From Rosistilla carotiformis (GTDB taxonomy: Bacteria; Planctomycetota; Planctomycetia; Pirellulales; Pirellulaceae): a stretch of DNA of 64,000 nucleotides. A program made the translations under genes and the position numbers. Shown in pieces: positions 36,280 through 44,706 of this stretch. The DNA lies in NCBI RefSeq assembly GCF_007753095.1, contig NZ_CP036348.1, positions 62,001 to 126,000 on the forward strand, given 5' to 3'. The number at the start of each line of letters is the position of its first letter. The stretch's first letter is position 1. The notes below the pieces were generated by a model. That model was not told the DNA's origin. It searched no databases and saw only the letters and a list, made by a program, of their open reading frames with translations.

Positions 36280-37353
36280 TTACTCAGGGACGGACGACAG
36301 GTGTGTAGGTCGCCGCTGGACTTCCAACCAGGCGCAAGCCGCTTCGGCAAGTCCTTCATGGCCTCCCTCGAAGATGGTCAAGCGTGCGTTGTTGGTCTTC
36401 CGTCGAAGTTTGATGTCTCGTCGATAAGTTGGGTCCTCTGCCGTGTCCTGGGCCTGGGGTTTGGTGAGTTTGCCCTGGTCCCAAAGCTGCTGCAACTCTG
36501 CGTCGCTCACAAGAGGAGCGGCATGGCTTTTGGCAATTGCGTTATAGAGTTGGACCGAGTGTTGGAATGGTACCGAGCCGGACTGGCCATCGTGTACACC
36601 TGCGGCGATGTCGAGTGGTAGATCTCCCGCGTTGGTGATCCAATGAATCGGGGAACGCTGGTAGTACTGCTGGTCCACCAGCTTGCTGACACCTGGAGCA
36701 CCGCCACAGCACTTGGCAACCTTCTTGGCATAGTTCTGAGGGATGCCGTTGGGTGAATGGTGTTCATACCACTTCTTCAAATCGCTGATTCCAACCCACG
36801 CAGAAGCCGCGGTAAATCGCTCCGGATGCCGGCCTGCCATCAACATCGTCATATGACCGCCTCCCGAAGCACCTGCAAGGTAGATCCGATTCGTGTCAAC
36901 ATTCAAATGCTTGATCGCGAATTCGACGCAGTCCAACACATCGGCACGTGCTGCTGCTGAACCGCAGGCCTCTGGGTTGTCATTGGGACCGCGGAAATTG
37001 GGCTCGACAAAGATCCAACCGCGACTCAAAGCGGCACGCAGCCACTCGGGTTTATGCAGATGATAGTCGCTACTCCAGGAATGCAGGAACACGAGAACGG
37101 GGCGCTCTGCATCCTGGCTTTTTGGAGGAAGTGCGTAGCGAAGCGGTTGCATCGTCCTGTCGAACGTGCTGACGAATTCTGCCTCGATATATCGCGGATC
37201 GACGGATGAGTTGGGCAACTCTTGGGGCGATGGATCCACGGCTTCTATTTCACCAGTCGATGCGAGTAGCAAAACGATCAGCCCTAAGAATCTAGATGGT
37301 TTCAGTTGAGATCGAAACAAGGTGAAGTGTTGCATTGGAAAGACAATCGGCAA
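36280..37353 (-). CDS. Secreted alpha/beta-hydrolase (esterase/prolyl-oligopeptidase-like)
   Basis: The 357-residue protein has a hydrophobic export signal (FLGLIVLLLASTGEIEA) and an alpha/beta-hydrolase fold. The oxyanion region is PVLVFLHSWSSDYH, the nucleophile is S163 in LAGASGGGHMTML, a likely acid lies in IAAGVHDGQSGSVP, and the catalytic His is in IFEGGHEG near residue 330. It resembles feruloyl esterase/PHB-depolymerase-like or S9-type hydrolases. The substrate is unknown, possibly an acylated plant or algal polysaccharide. A second possible start (MQHFTLF) lies six codons downstream. It lies between the DUF1559 gene and the lipoprotein gene on the same strand. Confidence 0.85.
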   Translation of the reverse strand: MPIVFPMQHFTLFRSQLKPSRFLGLIVLLLASTGEIEAVDPSPQELPNSSVDPRYIEAEFVSTFDRTMQPLRYALPPKSQDAERPVLVFLHSWSSDYHLHKPEWLRAALSRGWIFVEPNFRGPNDNPEACGSAAARADVLDCVEFAIKHLNVDTNRIYLAGASGGGHMTMLMAGRHPERFTAASAWVGISDLKKWYEHHSPNGIPQNYAKKVAKCCGGAPGVSKLVDQQYYQRSPIHWITNAGDLPLDIAAGVHDGQSGSVPFQHSVQLYNAIAKSHAAPLVSDAELQQLWDQGKLTKPQAQDTAEDPTYRRDIKLRRKTNNARLTIFEGGHEGLAEAACAWLEVQRRPTHLSSVPE

Positions 37354-37439
37354 AGTTTACAAGTGAAGGACTCGGAGCCAGTCAACCGCTCGTAAATCAT
37401 CGCGATGCCTGGCGCCGAGTACTGCGTCTTGGGGAATGA

Positions 37440-38447
37440 CTAGAATTCGCCAAGGACCTGACCATCATCGCGTGTCGCCAGGAGTTTTAGTGTTCGTAGC
37501 TCGAGATTTTCGCTTACGAAACGCACCGACCCATCGCTGATCGCAACTAATGACCCGCCAGGGTGAGCCGAGAAGATGCCGTTGTTGGTGCCGTCGTTGT
37601 TCTTCACGCCGGTTAGGCTCAAGGACGATCCGTTGATCGGATACATGATGGTGGTCGTATTGAAAGTGCGTTCGGTAAATCCGAATGCTGTCTTATTGAT
37701 GCCACACATGAATCCCTGGTGGTTGTTGATGGTCGCCGTACGATTGCCATTTGTATCGACGACGAAATCAGCCTGCTCGCCAACAATGAGCGTGTTGGAA
37801 AGCCCATCGGTCGCATCACGCATTTTGATGGAGTTGAGTGGGGTTAACATGCCGCTCAGCGAAACAATCCCGCTTTGATAACCGACCCACTGGCGATTGG
37901 TAGGATTCAGGTTAAAGCCCAACGCATCGTTGGCGGCTCCCGAAATGCCCGTGTATTGCGGACAGGTAATCGTGTAGGAATAACCCGAACTGCGAACGGC
38001 TTGCAGTGGGCTCGAGGGGCAAAGCATCACGTCGATTTCGATCCCGTCGATGATCGGTCCATTCACGGCGTGACCGTCATATGCGCCACCGCCACCGTTG
38101 GACAGGCTGCCCGGGTGATTACCATCAACGGTCAATTGGTCGGATAGATTGCCCTGCTCTACAAACGGCAACAGCCCTAGCCACCACGAGACACCAAACC
38201 CTGGGTTCGCCAAGTCGCCCTTCGAATGTCGCGAACCGATCGGGAACGATTGGAAGGTGTCGTGGTAGTTATGCAGTCCTAGGCCGATCTGTTTCAGATT
38301 GTTACCGCACGACATCCGCCGGGCTGCTTCGCGGGCGGCTTGCACGGCGGGAAGAAGAAGCCCGACCAAGATGCCGATGATGGCGATGACGACCAAGAGC
38401 TCGACTAGGGTGAATCCGTGTCGACGGAAAGGATGGAACCGCAACAT
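37440..38447 (-). CDS. DUF1559 protein with type IV pilin-like N-terminus
   Basis: The 335-residue protein has the prepilin motif GFTLVELLVVIAIIGILVGL close to its start (G11), after a short basic leader RRH, so it should be cleaved and methylated by a prepilin peptidase. The pattern LLPAVQAAREAARRMSC follows directly, as is usual in DUF1559 proteins. The rest is the globular DUF1559 domain, ending in a segment with FSAHPGGSLVAISDGSVRF, the H-x-G-G motif typical of this family. These proteins are expanded in planctomycetes and probably form pseudopilus-like or surface structures. It is the first gene of a minus-strand run ending with the sigma/FecR pair. Confidence 0.92.
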   Translation of the reverse strand: MLRFHPFRRHGFTLVELLVVIAIIGILVGLLLPAVQAAREAARRMSCGNNLKQIGLGLHNYHDTFQSFPIGSRHSKGDLANPGFGVSWWLGLLPFVEQGNLSDQLTVDGNHPGSLSNGGGGAYDGHAVNGPIIDGIEIDVMLCPSSPLQAVRSSGYSYTITCPQYTGISGAANDALGFNLNPTNRQWVGYQSGIVSLSGMLTPLNSIKMRDATDGLSNTLIVGEQADFVVDTNGNRTATINNHQGFMCGINKTAFGFTERTFNTTTIMYPINGSSLSLTGVKNNDGTNNGIFSAHPGGSLVAISDGSVRFVSENLELRTLKLLATRDDGQVLGEF

Positions 38448-38600
38448 GATATGAGTCCTTTGGAAGTAGTGGAAATGATAGTGACGACGTGTGATAGACT
38501 CTTCGGCTTGTTAAACAAGTAAAGAAAAAGACAATCGTCACCCCTAAATCGTCGGGAATGCATAACCTTTCATGGCACAATCCGACAAAAACGCATTGTT

Positions 38601-40088
38601 TTTTCGGAGTACTTGTTTACCGGGGCAAAAACTGGTGTTGTCGAAAACAGGGTAAATCGATCAAAATTCGCGGGTCATGAATGTCCCCAAGATTACGACC
38701 GATTGTCCCGACTGCAAGACGTTACTTGAGCAACAGCAGGCGATCAATGAAATGCTGGTCAAGCAGATCGAAATATTGACTGCACGTCTCGAAAAGGTTG
38801 AACGCGAAGGTAAACGCCAAGCGGCTCCCTTTCGCAAGAAACGAAAATCCGATCCGAAGAAACCGGGACGCAAGAGTGGCGAGGATCACGGCAATCACCA
38901 TCGCCGAGCCGTGCCTGAGGTGATCGACGAGACCTACGATGTTCCGCTGCCCGCATGCTGCCCCGATTGCGGTCACAAGGAACTGACGAAAACCGAAACT
39001 CTCGTCCAATTCCAAACCGAGATCCCTCGCACCGTCATCAACCGACAATTCAATATTGACGCTGGCCGTTGCAGTGGATGCGGAAGCCATGTTCAGAGCC
39101 GACACGAATTGCAAACTTCCGGCGCCGTGGGCGCTGCCGCCGCTCAACTTGGCCCGAATGTCCACGCCGCGATGACGCTGCTCAACAAAGAACTCGGGCT
39201 CAGTCATGGCAAAGTCAAACGCCTGCTGGAAATGCTCTTTGAAATCCACGTCAGTCGGAGCACCAGTTGTCGCAGTATGCTTCGCACGGCGGATCGACTC
39301 GAGCAGGCTGACCAACAAGTTCGTGATGCCGTGCGAGGTTCACCGCAGGTCGTAGGTGATGAAACGGGCTGGCGAGTGGATGGACGTGGGGCTTGGCTAC
39401 ACGCCTTCGTCGGGCTGACGGCCACGTGCTACGAGGTGGACCCGACGCGAAGCATCGGACCGGCAAAACGACTGCTGGGGATGGATTGGTCTGGAATCTT
39501 CGGACACGATGGCTGGGCGGTCTACGACAAATTCACTTCGGCGACTCATCAACAATGCTTCGCGCACCTGCTTCGGCGATGTGAATCGCTGATCGAAAGC
39601 GGGACGGGTGTTGCGTTGGCGTTTCCGCGCGGCGTGAAGAAGTTGTTGTTGCGAGGTTTTGAATTTCGCAATCGCTTTCGGCGAGATGAAGTGGGCGTTC
39701 ATGGCATGAAGGTGATGGCAGGAAGATTGACAATGCAGATGTGGGACTTGGTCCGCCATCGGAAGACCCACAGGGCCAATGAACGATTCGCAAAGTTCCT
39801 CGAGAAGCACTTACATGACCTGTACACCTTTCTTCGGCATCCCGGTGCGGATGCGACGAACTGGCGAGGCGAGCAAGCGATTCGTCCCGCCGTGGTGAAT
39901 CGGAAAGTCTGGGGCGGAAATCGAACCGAGTCCGGAGCGTTGGCACAATCCCGAATCATGAGTGTGATGCAAACCTGCAAGCAACGACTGGCCGACCCGT
40001 TCGACTTCATCCGCCATCAACTGCTCAGCCCTACGCCGCTGGCACTGCCATTACCCATCACGGCCCGGTAAACAAGTACATTTTCGGA
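38601..40088. mobile_element. Complete IS66-family insertion sequence with target duplication
   Basis: The element spans about 38609-40080 (1.47 kb). Its ends carry a perfect 16-bp inverted repeat GTACTTGTTTACCGGG: direct at 38609-38624, reverse complement at 40064-40079. The flanks share the 8-bp direct repeat TTTTCGGA at 38601-38608 and 40081-40088, the duplication size expected for IS66. Only one transposase gene is present, without tnpA or tnpB, as in the ISBst12 subgroup. It inserted between the DUF1559 gene and the DUF1549/1553 gene without breaking either. The intact ends and duplication suggest a recent insertion. Confidence 0.93.
38677..40071 (+). CDS. IS66-family transposase
   Basis: The 464-residue transposase starts with a leucine-rich coiled coil (residues about 15-45), then a basic segment and a zinc-finger-like part (CCPDCGH at 94-100 and CSGCG at 132-136). 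The DDE catalytic domain has D228 in VVGDETGWRV, D278 in GIFGHDGWAVYD and a Glu in WRGEQAIRPAVVNRK. The open frame is intact, so the protein should be functional. Its stop lies within the right inverted repeat region of the element. Confidence 0.95.
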   Translation: MNVPKITTDCPDCKTLLEQQQAINEMLVKQIEILTARLEKVEREGKRQAAPFRKKRKSDPKKPGRKSGEDHGNHHRRAVPEVIDETYDVPLPACCPDCGHKELTKTETLVQFQTEIPRTVINRQFNIDAGRCSGCGSHVQSRHELQTSGAVGAAAAQLGPNVHAAMTLLNKELGLSHGKVKRLLEMLFEIHVSRSTSCRSMLRTADRLEQADQQVRDAVRGSPQVVGDETGWRVDGRGAWLHAFVGLTATCYEVDPTRSIGPAKRLLGMDWSGIFGHDGWAVYDKFTSATHQQCFAHLLRRCESLIESGTGVALAFPRGVKKLLLRGFEFRNRFRRDEVGVHGMKVMAGRLTMQMWDLVRHRKTHRANERFAKFLEKHLHDLYTFLRHPGADATNWRGEQAIRPAVVNRKVWGGNRTESGALAQSRIMSVMQTCKQRLADPFDFIRHQLLSPTPLALPLPITAR

Positions 40089-40349
40089 TTGGTTCGCGTT
40101 GGCGAGCGCTTCAATTGCAGCTATTGGAGCAGCGTAAGGTCTCTCTAGGACAGAAGTTAGCTACGCAAGCCTGAAGAAGAAGATTACCGGGCGCTGCACC
40201 TCTCCTGGAAATTTTTCCGTTAGGTACGACGTTTTTGACATGAAGTCGGTCGCGGTCACTACGATTTATAGTTGCAGCCTACCTGATATACGCCAATGAA
40301 CTTTTGTTGGCTCCCTCCCTTATATTCCTGATGCAGAATACCGTTGCCC

Positions 40350-42782
40350 ATGGTACATAGAACGGTCGTTGTTTCCCTGATCATCCTGATTCTCTGTGCA
40401 AGTTCCGTTGGGGCAGATGAAGCTCCCGACTTTGCTCGCGAGGTTCTCCCGATTCTGTCGAAACAGTGCTTTGCTTGTCACGGTCCTGACGAAGAGACGC
40501 GTGAGGGAGGACTGCGACTCGACACGCGCGAGCACGCGGTTGAAGAACTCGATAGCGGCAGCAGGGCGATCGTGCCCGGCGACGCTGACCAAAGCGAGCT
40601 GATGGCCCGCGTGGTCACGAAGGATGAGTTCCTGCAGATGCCTCCCCCGGAAACGGGCAAGTCTTTGTCGGACGACGAGAAAGAGATCCTTCGACGCTGG
40701 GTCGAGAGTGGCGCAAAATATTCTTTGCACTGGGCGTTTCAGCCAATTCATAAGCCGGCTGCCCCACTGTCAACAAAGGGTGGCTGGGGACGCAACGAAG
40801 TGGATGCGTTTGTGCTGGCGAAGCTTCAAGCGGCCGGGTTGTCTCCCAGTCCCGAGGCTTCACCAGAAGAGTTGATGCGTCGACTCTATCTCGATTTGAT
40901 CGGCCTTCCACCGACCTATACAGAGGTTCAAGAGTTTGCCAGCGACCCCAATGACGAAGCCTACGGGCAGATCGTTGACAGGCTGCTTGCATCGAAGCAT
41001 TTCGGTGAACGTTGGGGACGCCACTGGCTCGACCTGGCTCGGTACGCCGACAGCAACGGATATTTGGGAGACGAGCTTCGACCGGAGGCCTGGCGTTACC
41101 GCGACTGGGTGATCGAAGCGATCAACAACGATCTGCCGTATGATCAGTTCTCGACGGAACAAATTGCTGGTGACTTGTTGGAGGACGCGACGGAATCACA
41201 GCGGATTGCCACTGGCTTCCATCGCAACGCCATGGAAAATACCGAAGCGGGTGTCGATAAAGAGGCCGACCGCGTCGCCCAAACGGTAGACCGGCTCAGT
41301 ACATTCGGAACGATCTGGATGGGCATGACGGTCGGGTGTGCCGAATGCCATACCCATAAATTCGACCCGCTGACGCACCAGGAGTTCTATCAACTCTACG
41401 CGTTCTTCAACAATCTCGAGAGTGACAAAGTCGTCCTTGGCTATCGAGACCAAGTCGCCGAAGATTCCCAAGAGGCCAAGCAACGGGAAGAAAAGATCGA
41501 CGAGATCGTTGCGAAGATTCTGCAGGACCTGGTTTCCTTGGATCCTGCTCAGAAAGAGTTGGTCGACCAGCGTTTGGATACGTTGGCCAAGCCAGAGAAA
41601 CATCGCACTGAGGAGGAGAAGGAGTCGCTCGAACACTGGCTTGCCGACCTGCCGGACGACACACGATCACGACTGGCCGAGTACGAAGATCTGGCCAGCA
41701 AACGACCGGCGCCGAAACAAATTGTCGCCCCCGCCGTGCAGCAACGCCGCAAGCCACGCCAAACATTCATTCACTATCGCGGCGACTTCCGACAACCAAG
41801 CGATAAGGTCTATCCAGGGACGCCTAGTTTTCTTCCTCCACTGGAATCAAGCGAGAAGGACGCGGATCGTGTGGACTTGGCGAAGTGGCTATTCCATCCG
41901 GAGCATCCGCTGACCGCGCGGACAGCCACAAATCACATTTGGCAGCATCTATTTCTGGAGGGAATGTTTCGGACCGAAGACAATCTTGGCGTCGCCGGGG
42001 ATCCGCCGACGCATCCTCAGCTTCTCGATTGGTTAGCAGGCGAGCTACAGGAAAACGGATGGAGCCGAAAGTCACTGATCAAGACGATTGTTCTTTCGTC
42101 GACCTATCGCCAAAGTTCTCAACAGACTCAGCGACTGAAGGAAGTGGATCCCGAGAACCGTTTGCTGGGCCGCCAGTTTCGATATCGCTTGGAAGCGGAA
42201 ATCATTCGCGATCTGGCTCTCTCGGTGAGCGGCTTGATCTCAAAGAACATCGGCGGCCCCAGTATTCGCCCACCGATGAATAAACGCCTGACTTCGATCA
42301 GTCGAAATCAGAGCTGGGATGTGAGTCGTGGAGAACAGAAGTATCGACGGGGGATGTATATCCTGTTCCGCCGGGCTACTCCGTTTCCGATGCTTTCTAC
42401 ATTTGACGGTCCCGACTCGACGTCCGCGTGTGCAGCTCGCGAGATCTCGAACTCTCCCCTGCAGTCGCTCACCCTGTTGAACGATCCGGTTTTCTTTGAG
42501 TGTGCTCAGTCGCTTGGGCAGCAAAAGCTTGCCGCCGAAGAAGACGCTTGGATTTCCGAGATGTTTCAGCGCATGCTCTCACGAAATCCGACCAGCGAAG
42601 AGTTGGCAGCCTCGCAGGAGTTCTATCGGGAGTTGCTCGATTCCCTGGAAAACAGCAAGCAATCCGATCTGAAAGCGATTGTGAACGACGAGAAGAGCAG
42701 CGCGTCTCTCATTCAGCAAGCCGCTCAGGTTCTATTGGCGCGAAGCCTGATGAATCTCGACGAGTTTATCACCCGCCCCTAG
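40350..42782 (+). CDS. DUF1549/DUF1553 protein with N-terminal cytochrome-c-like domain
   Basis: The 810-residue protein starts with a signal peptide (VVVSLIILILCASSVGA). I chose the ATG at 40350 over a TTG two codons upstream. Residues about 25-120 hold a planctomycete cytochrome-c-like (PSCyt1) domain with the haem-binding motif CFACH and a later MPPPE that may supply an axial Met. DUF1549 follows (FVLAKLQAAGLSPSPEAS, RRLYLDLIGLPPT, RWGRHWLDLARYADSNGY), then DUF1553 (HPLTARTATNHIWQHLFLEG, GWSRKSLIKTIVLSSTYRQ). Such proteins are almost always paired with a DUF1501 protein, as here. They are probably extracytoplasmic; the reaction is unknown. Confidence 0.93.
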   Translation: MVHRTVVVSLIILILCASSVGADEAPDFAREVLPILSKQCFACHGPDEETREGGLRLDTREHAVEELDSGSRAIVPGDADQSELMARVVTKDEFLQMPPPETGKSLSDDEKEILRRWVESGAKYSLHWAFQPIHKPAAPLSTKGGWGRNEVDAFVLAKLQAAGLSPSPEASPEELMRRLYLDLIGLPPTYTEVQEFASDPNDEAYGQIVDRLLASKHFGERWGRHWLDLARYADSNGYLGDELRPEAWRYRDWVIEAINNDLPYDQFSTEQIAGDLLEDATESQRIATGFHRNAMENTEAGVDKEADRVAQTVDRLSTFGTIWMGMTVGCAECHTHKFDPLTHQEFYQLYAFFNNLESDKVVLGYRDQVAEDSQEAKQREEKIDEIVAKILQDLVSLDPAQKELVDQRLDTLAKPEKHRTEEEKESLEHWLADLPDDTRSRLAEYEDLASKRPAPKQIVAPAVQQRRKPRQTFIHYRGDFRQPSDKVYPGTPSFLPPLESSEKDADRVDLAKWLFHPEHPLTARTATNHIWQHLFLEGMFRTEDNLGVAGDPPTHPQLLDWLAGELQENGWSRKSLIKTIVLSSTYRQSSQQTQRLKEVDPENRLLGRQFRYRLEAEIIRDLALSVSGLISKNIGGPSIRPPMNKRLTSISRNQSWDVSRGEQKYRRGMYILFRRATPFPMLSTFDGPDSTSACAAREISNSPLQSLTLLNDPVFFECAQSLGQQKLAAEEDAWISEMFQRMLSRNPTSEELAASQEFYRELLDSLENSKQSDLKAIVNDEKSSASLIQQAAQVLLARSLMNLDEFITRP

Positions 42783-42799
42783 CGGAAGAATCGAAAAAG

Positions 42800-44299
42800 A
42801 TGACCACCATGAATATGCTTGCCTATCAATCCGCCAGCCAACGCGCACGCCGCGACTTTCTATTTCAATCGCTCTGGGGCATGGGGGCTGTAACGCTTTC
42901 GAACCTGCTTGCCCCGGAAGAGATCGTATCGAACGCGGCGGCCGATGAACGCGTGGATCCACTCGTTAAGAGGGACTCGCATTTTCCGGCCCGCGCGAAG
43001 AACTGTATCTATATCTATCTCGAAGGCGGGCCCAGCCAGATGGATCTTTACGATCCCAAGCCAACTTTGAACAAGCTCGATGGCCAGCCATTGCCGGAAT
43101 CGATGCTCGAAAACATGCAGTTCGCATTCCTGCAAAAGGAAACGGCACGCATCATGGGGACATCGCGGAAGTTCTCTAAGCACGGCAAGTGCGGTATGGA
43201 TTTCTCCGACCTTCTTCCCCACCTGGCAAGTTGCGCCGACGACCTGTGCATGGTCCGCTCGGTTCATACCGACCAATTTAATCATGTGCCTGCCCAACTG
43301 CTGATGAACTGCGGTTCGGCGATTGCCGGGCGGCCAAGTATGGGTTCTTGGCTTTGTTACGGATTGGGAAGTGAATCGCAGAATCTACCTGCCTATGTTT
43401 CACTGGCAACGACAGGACGCGGCATCCCCGGCGGCTCGGCGAGTTGGTCGAGCGGTTTTCTCCCTTCATCGTATTCCGGTGTGTTGTTCGGCAGCGAAGG
43501 GCAAACCGTCAATAACATTCAGAATCCCGAGGGAATCACGGATGAAATTCAGCGATCTTCGGTGAACTTCATCAACACGTTAAATCGTCAAAGGATCGAC
43601 CACACCGGCGACTCCGAACTGATCAGCCGGATCAAAGCTTATGAACTCGGCTTCCGACTTCAATCGTCGGCTCCCGAACTAACGGATCTTTCCAGCGAGT
43701 CCCAAAGTACGCTCGACATGTACGGCTTCGATCGCAAAGAGCCTGAGATTAAGAGCAACCGCGGAGGCAAAGGCCTCTTCCGTGAATTCGCTTACGATTG
43801 CTTGATGGCGCGGCGATTGGTGGAACGTGGTGTCCGTGTCGTCAATATCATTCACTCGTCATGGGATCACCACTCGCGACTCGAACCCGAATTGACACAC
43901 AACAGCCTGATGGCCGATCAACCGATTGCCGCACTGATCAAGGATCTGAAGCAGCGCGGACTACTCGACGACACGTTGGTGATTGTCGGATCGGAGTTTG
44001 GCCGAACTCCCTTGGGCGAGAATCGGCCGGGGTACAAGAAGGTGACCGGTCGCGATCATCACCCCGGTGCGTTCACCATTCTGATGGCCGGGGGGGGCGT
44101 TAAGTCGGGCTTTACCTACGGAGCTTCCGACGATATCGGATGGCATGTGGCCGAGAACCCTGTCCACGTCCACGACCTGCATGCCACTGTGCTCCATTTG
44201 TTTGGTCTCGATCACACGCGGCTGACCTATCGCGTCCAAGGACGTGACTTCCGCCTAACCGATGTCGCCGGGCGAGTTGTCAACGATATCATCGCGTAG
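42800..44299 (+). CDS. DUF1501 protein (alkaline phosphatase/sulfatase-like superfamily)
   Basis: The 499-residue protein belongs to DUF1501, which is related to the alkaline phosphatase/sulfatase superfamily. I chose the ATG at 42800, 17 bases after the DUF1549/1553 stop. The N-terminus has RRDFLFQSLWGMGAVTLSNL, a Tat-like signal. Typical DUF1501 parts are CIYIYLEGGPSQMDLYDPKP, CMVRSVHTDQFNH, VIVGSEFGRTP and GRDHHPGAFTILMAGGGV; His/Asp residues in the last segments may bind metal. Together with the preceding gene it forms the standard planctomycete pair. The function is unknown. A G8 run at 44090-44097 lies within the Gly-rich codons. Confidence 0.93.
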   Translation: MTTMNMLAYQSASQRARRDFLFQSLWGMGAVTLSNLLAPEEIVSNAAADERVDPLVKRDSHFPARAKNCIYIYLEGGPSQMDLYDPKPTLNKLDGQPLPESMLENMQFAFLQKETARIMGTSRKFSKHGKCGMDFSDLLPHLASCADDLCMVRSVHTDQFNHVPAQLLMNCGSAIAGRPSMGSWLCYGLGSESQNLPAYVSLATTGRGIPGGSASWSSGFLPSSYSGVLFGSEGQTVNNIQNPEGITDEIQRSSVNFINTLNRQRIDHTGDSELISRIKAYELGFRLQSSAPELTDLSSESQSTLDMYGFDRKEPEIKSNRGGKGLFREFAYDCLMARRLVERGVRVVNIIHSSWDHHSRLEPELTHNSLMADQPIAALIKDLKQRGLLDDTLVIVGSEFGRTPLGENRPGYKKVTGRDHHPGAFTILMAGGGVKSGFTYGASDDIGWHVAENPVHVHDLHATVLHLFGLDHTRLTYRVQGRDFRLTDVAGRVVNDIIA

Positions 44300-44355
44300 C
44301 GCGCCCATCGTCGTACGGGCCAACGCGACTCTCCCGAGCCTCGCTTCTCTTCCGC

Positions 44356-44706
44356 TTAGCCCGCTACGCGTATCGCGTGGGGGCGAGCCGGGCTGCTGGC
44401 GATCGATTGCTGGATCCGGTTCCAGCTCCACATCAGCACCACGGCGACGATCACGATCAGGACCAGCGTGTAGATCGTGACGACGATCGAGAGCAGCCAT
44501 TTTTGCAGCGGCGTAAATTGGCGGCTGATCCACAACAGCGGCAGCCCCAACACTCCGGTCACTAAAAACAGCGTGCCGAGGACGATCGCGCGGTTGTCGG
44601 CGAGCTCCTCGATCCAGTGCTTTGCATCGGGCTGCGGCGCGTCGGCGACCGGTGTTGCCGAGACGATTTCGGCTTCGATGGGCGTAGAGGTCGATGGATC
44701 ACTCAT
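44356..44706 (-). CDS. Small two-helix membrane protein of unknown function
   Basis: The 116-residue protein has an acidic, Pro/Ala-rich N-terminal tail (about 40 residues) and two transmembrane helices: VLGTLFLVTGVLGLPLLWI and WLLSIVVTIYTLVLIVIVAV. A short basic C-terminus follows. I recognise no domain. Its start overlaps the stop of the pseudokinase gene by eight bases (ATGAGTGA), so the two are translationally coupled and the proteins may interact at the membrane. Confidence 0.75.
   Translation of the reverse strand: MSDPSTSTPIEAEIVSATPVADAPQPDAKHWIEELADNRAIVLGTLFLVTGVLGLPLLWISRQFTPLQKWLLSIVVTIYTLVLIVIVAVVLMWSWNRIQQSIASSPARPHAIRVAG

Noticed and set aside
44090-44097. G8 run in the DUF1501 gene as a phase-variation tract
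   Set aside because: It encodes the conserved MAGGGV segment of the family, so the codons are explained by the protein.
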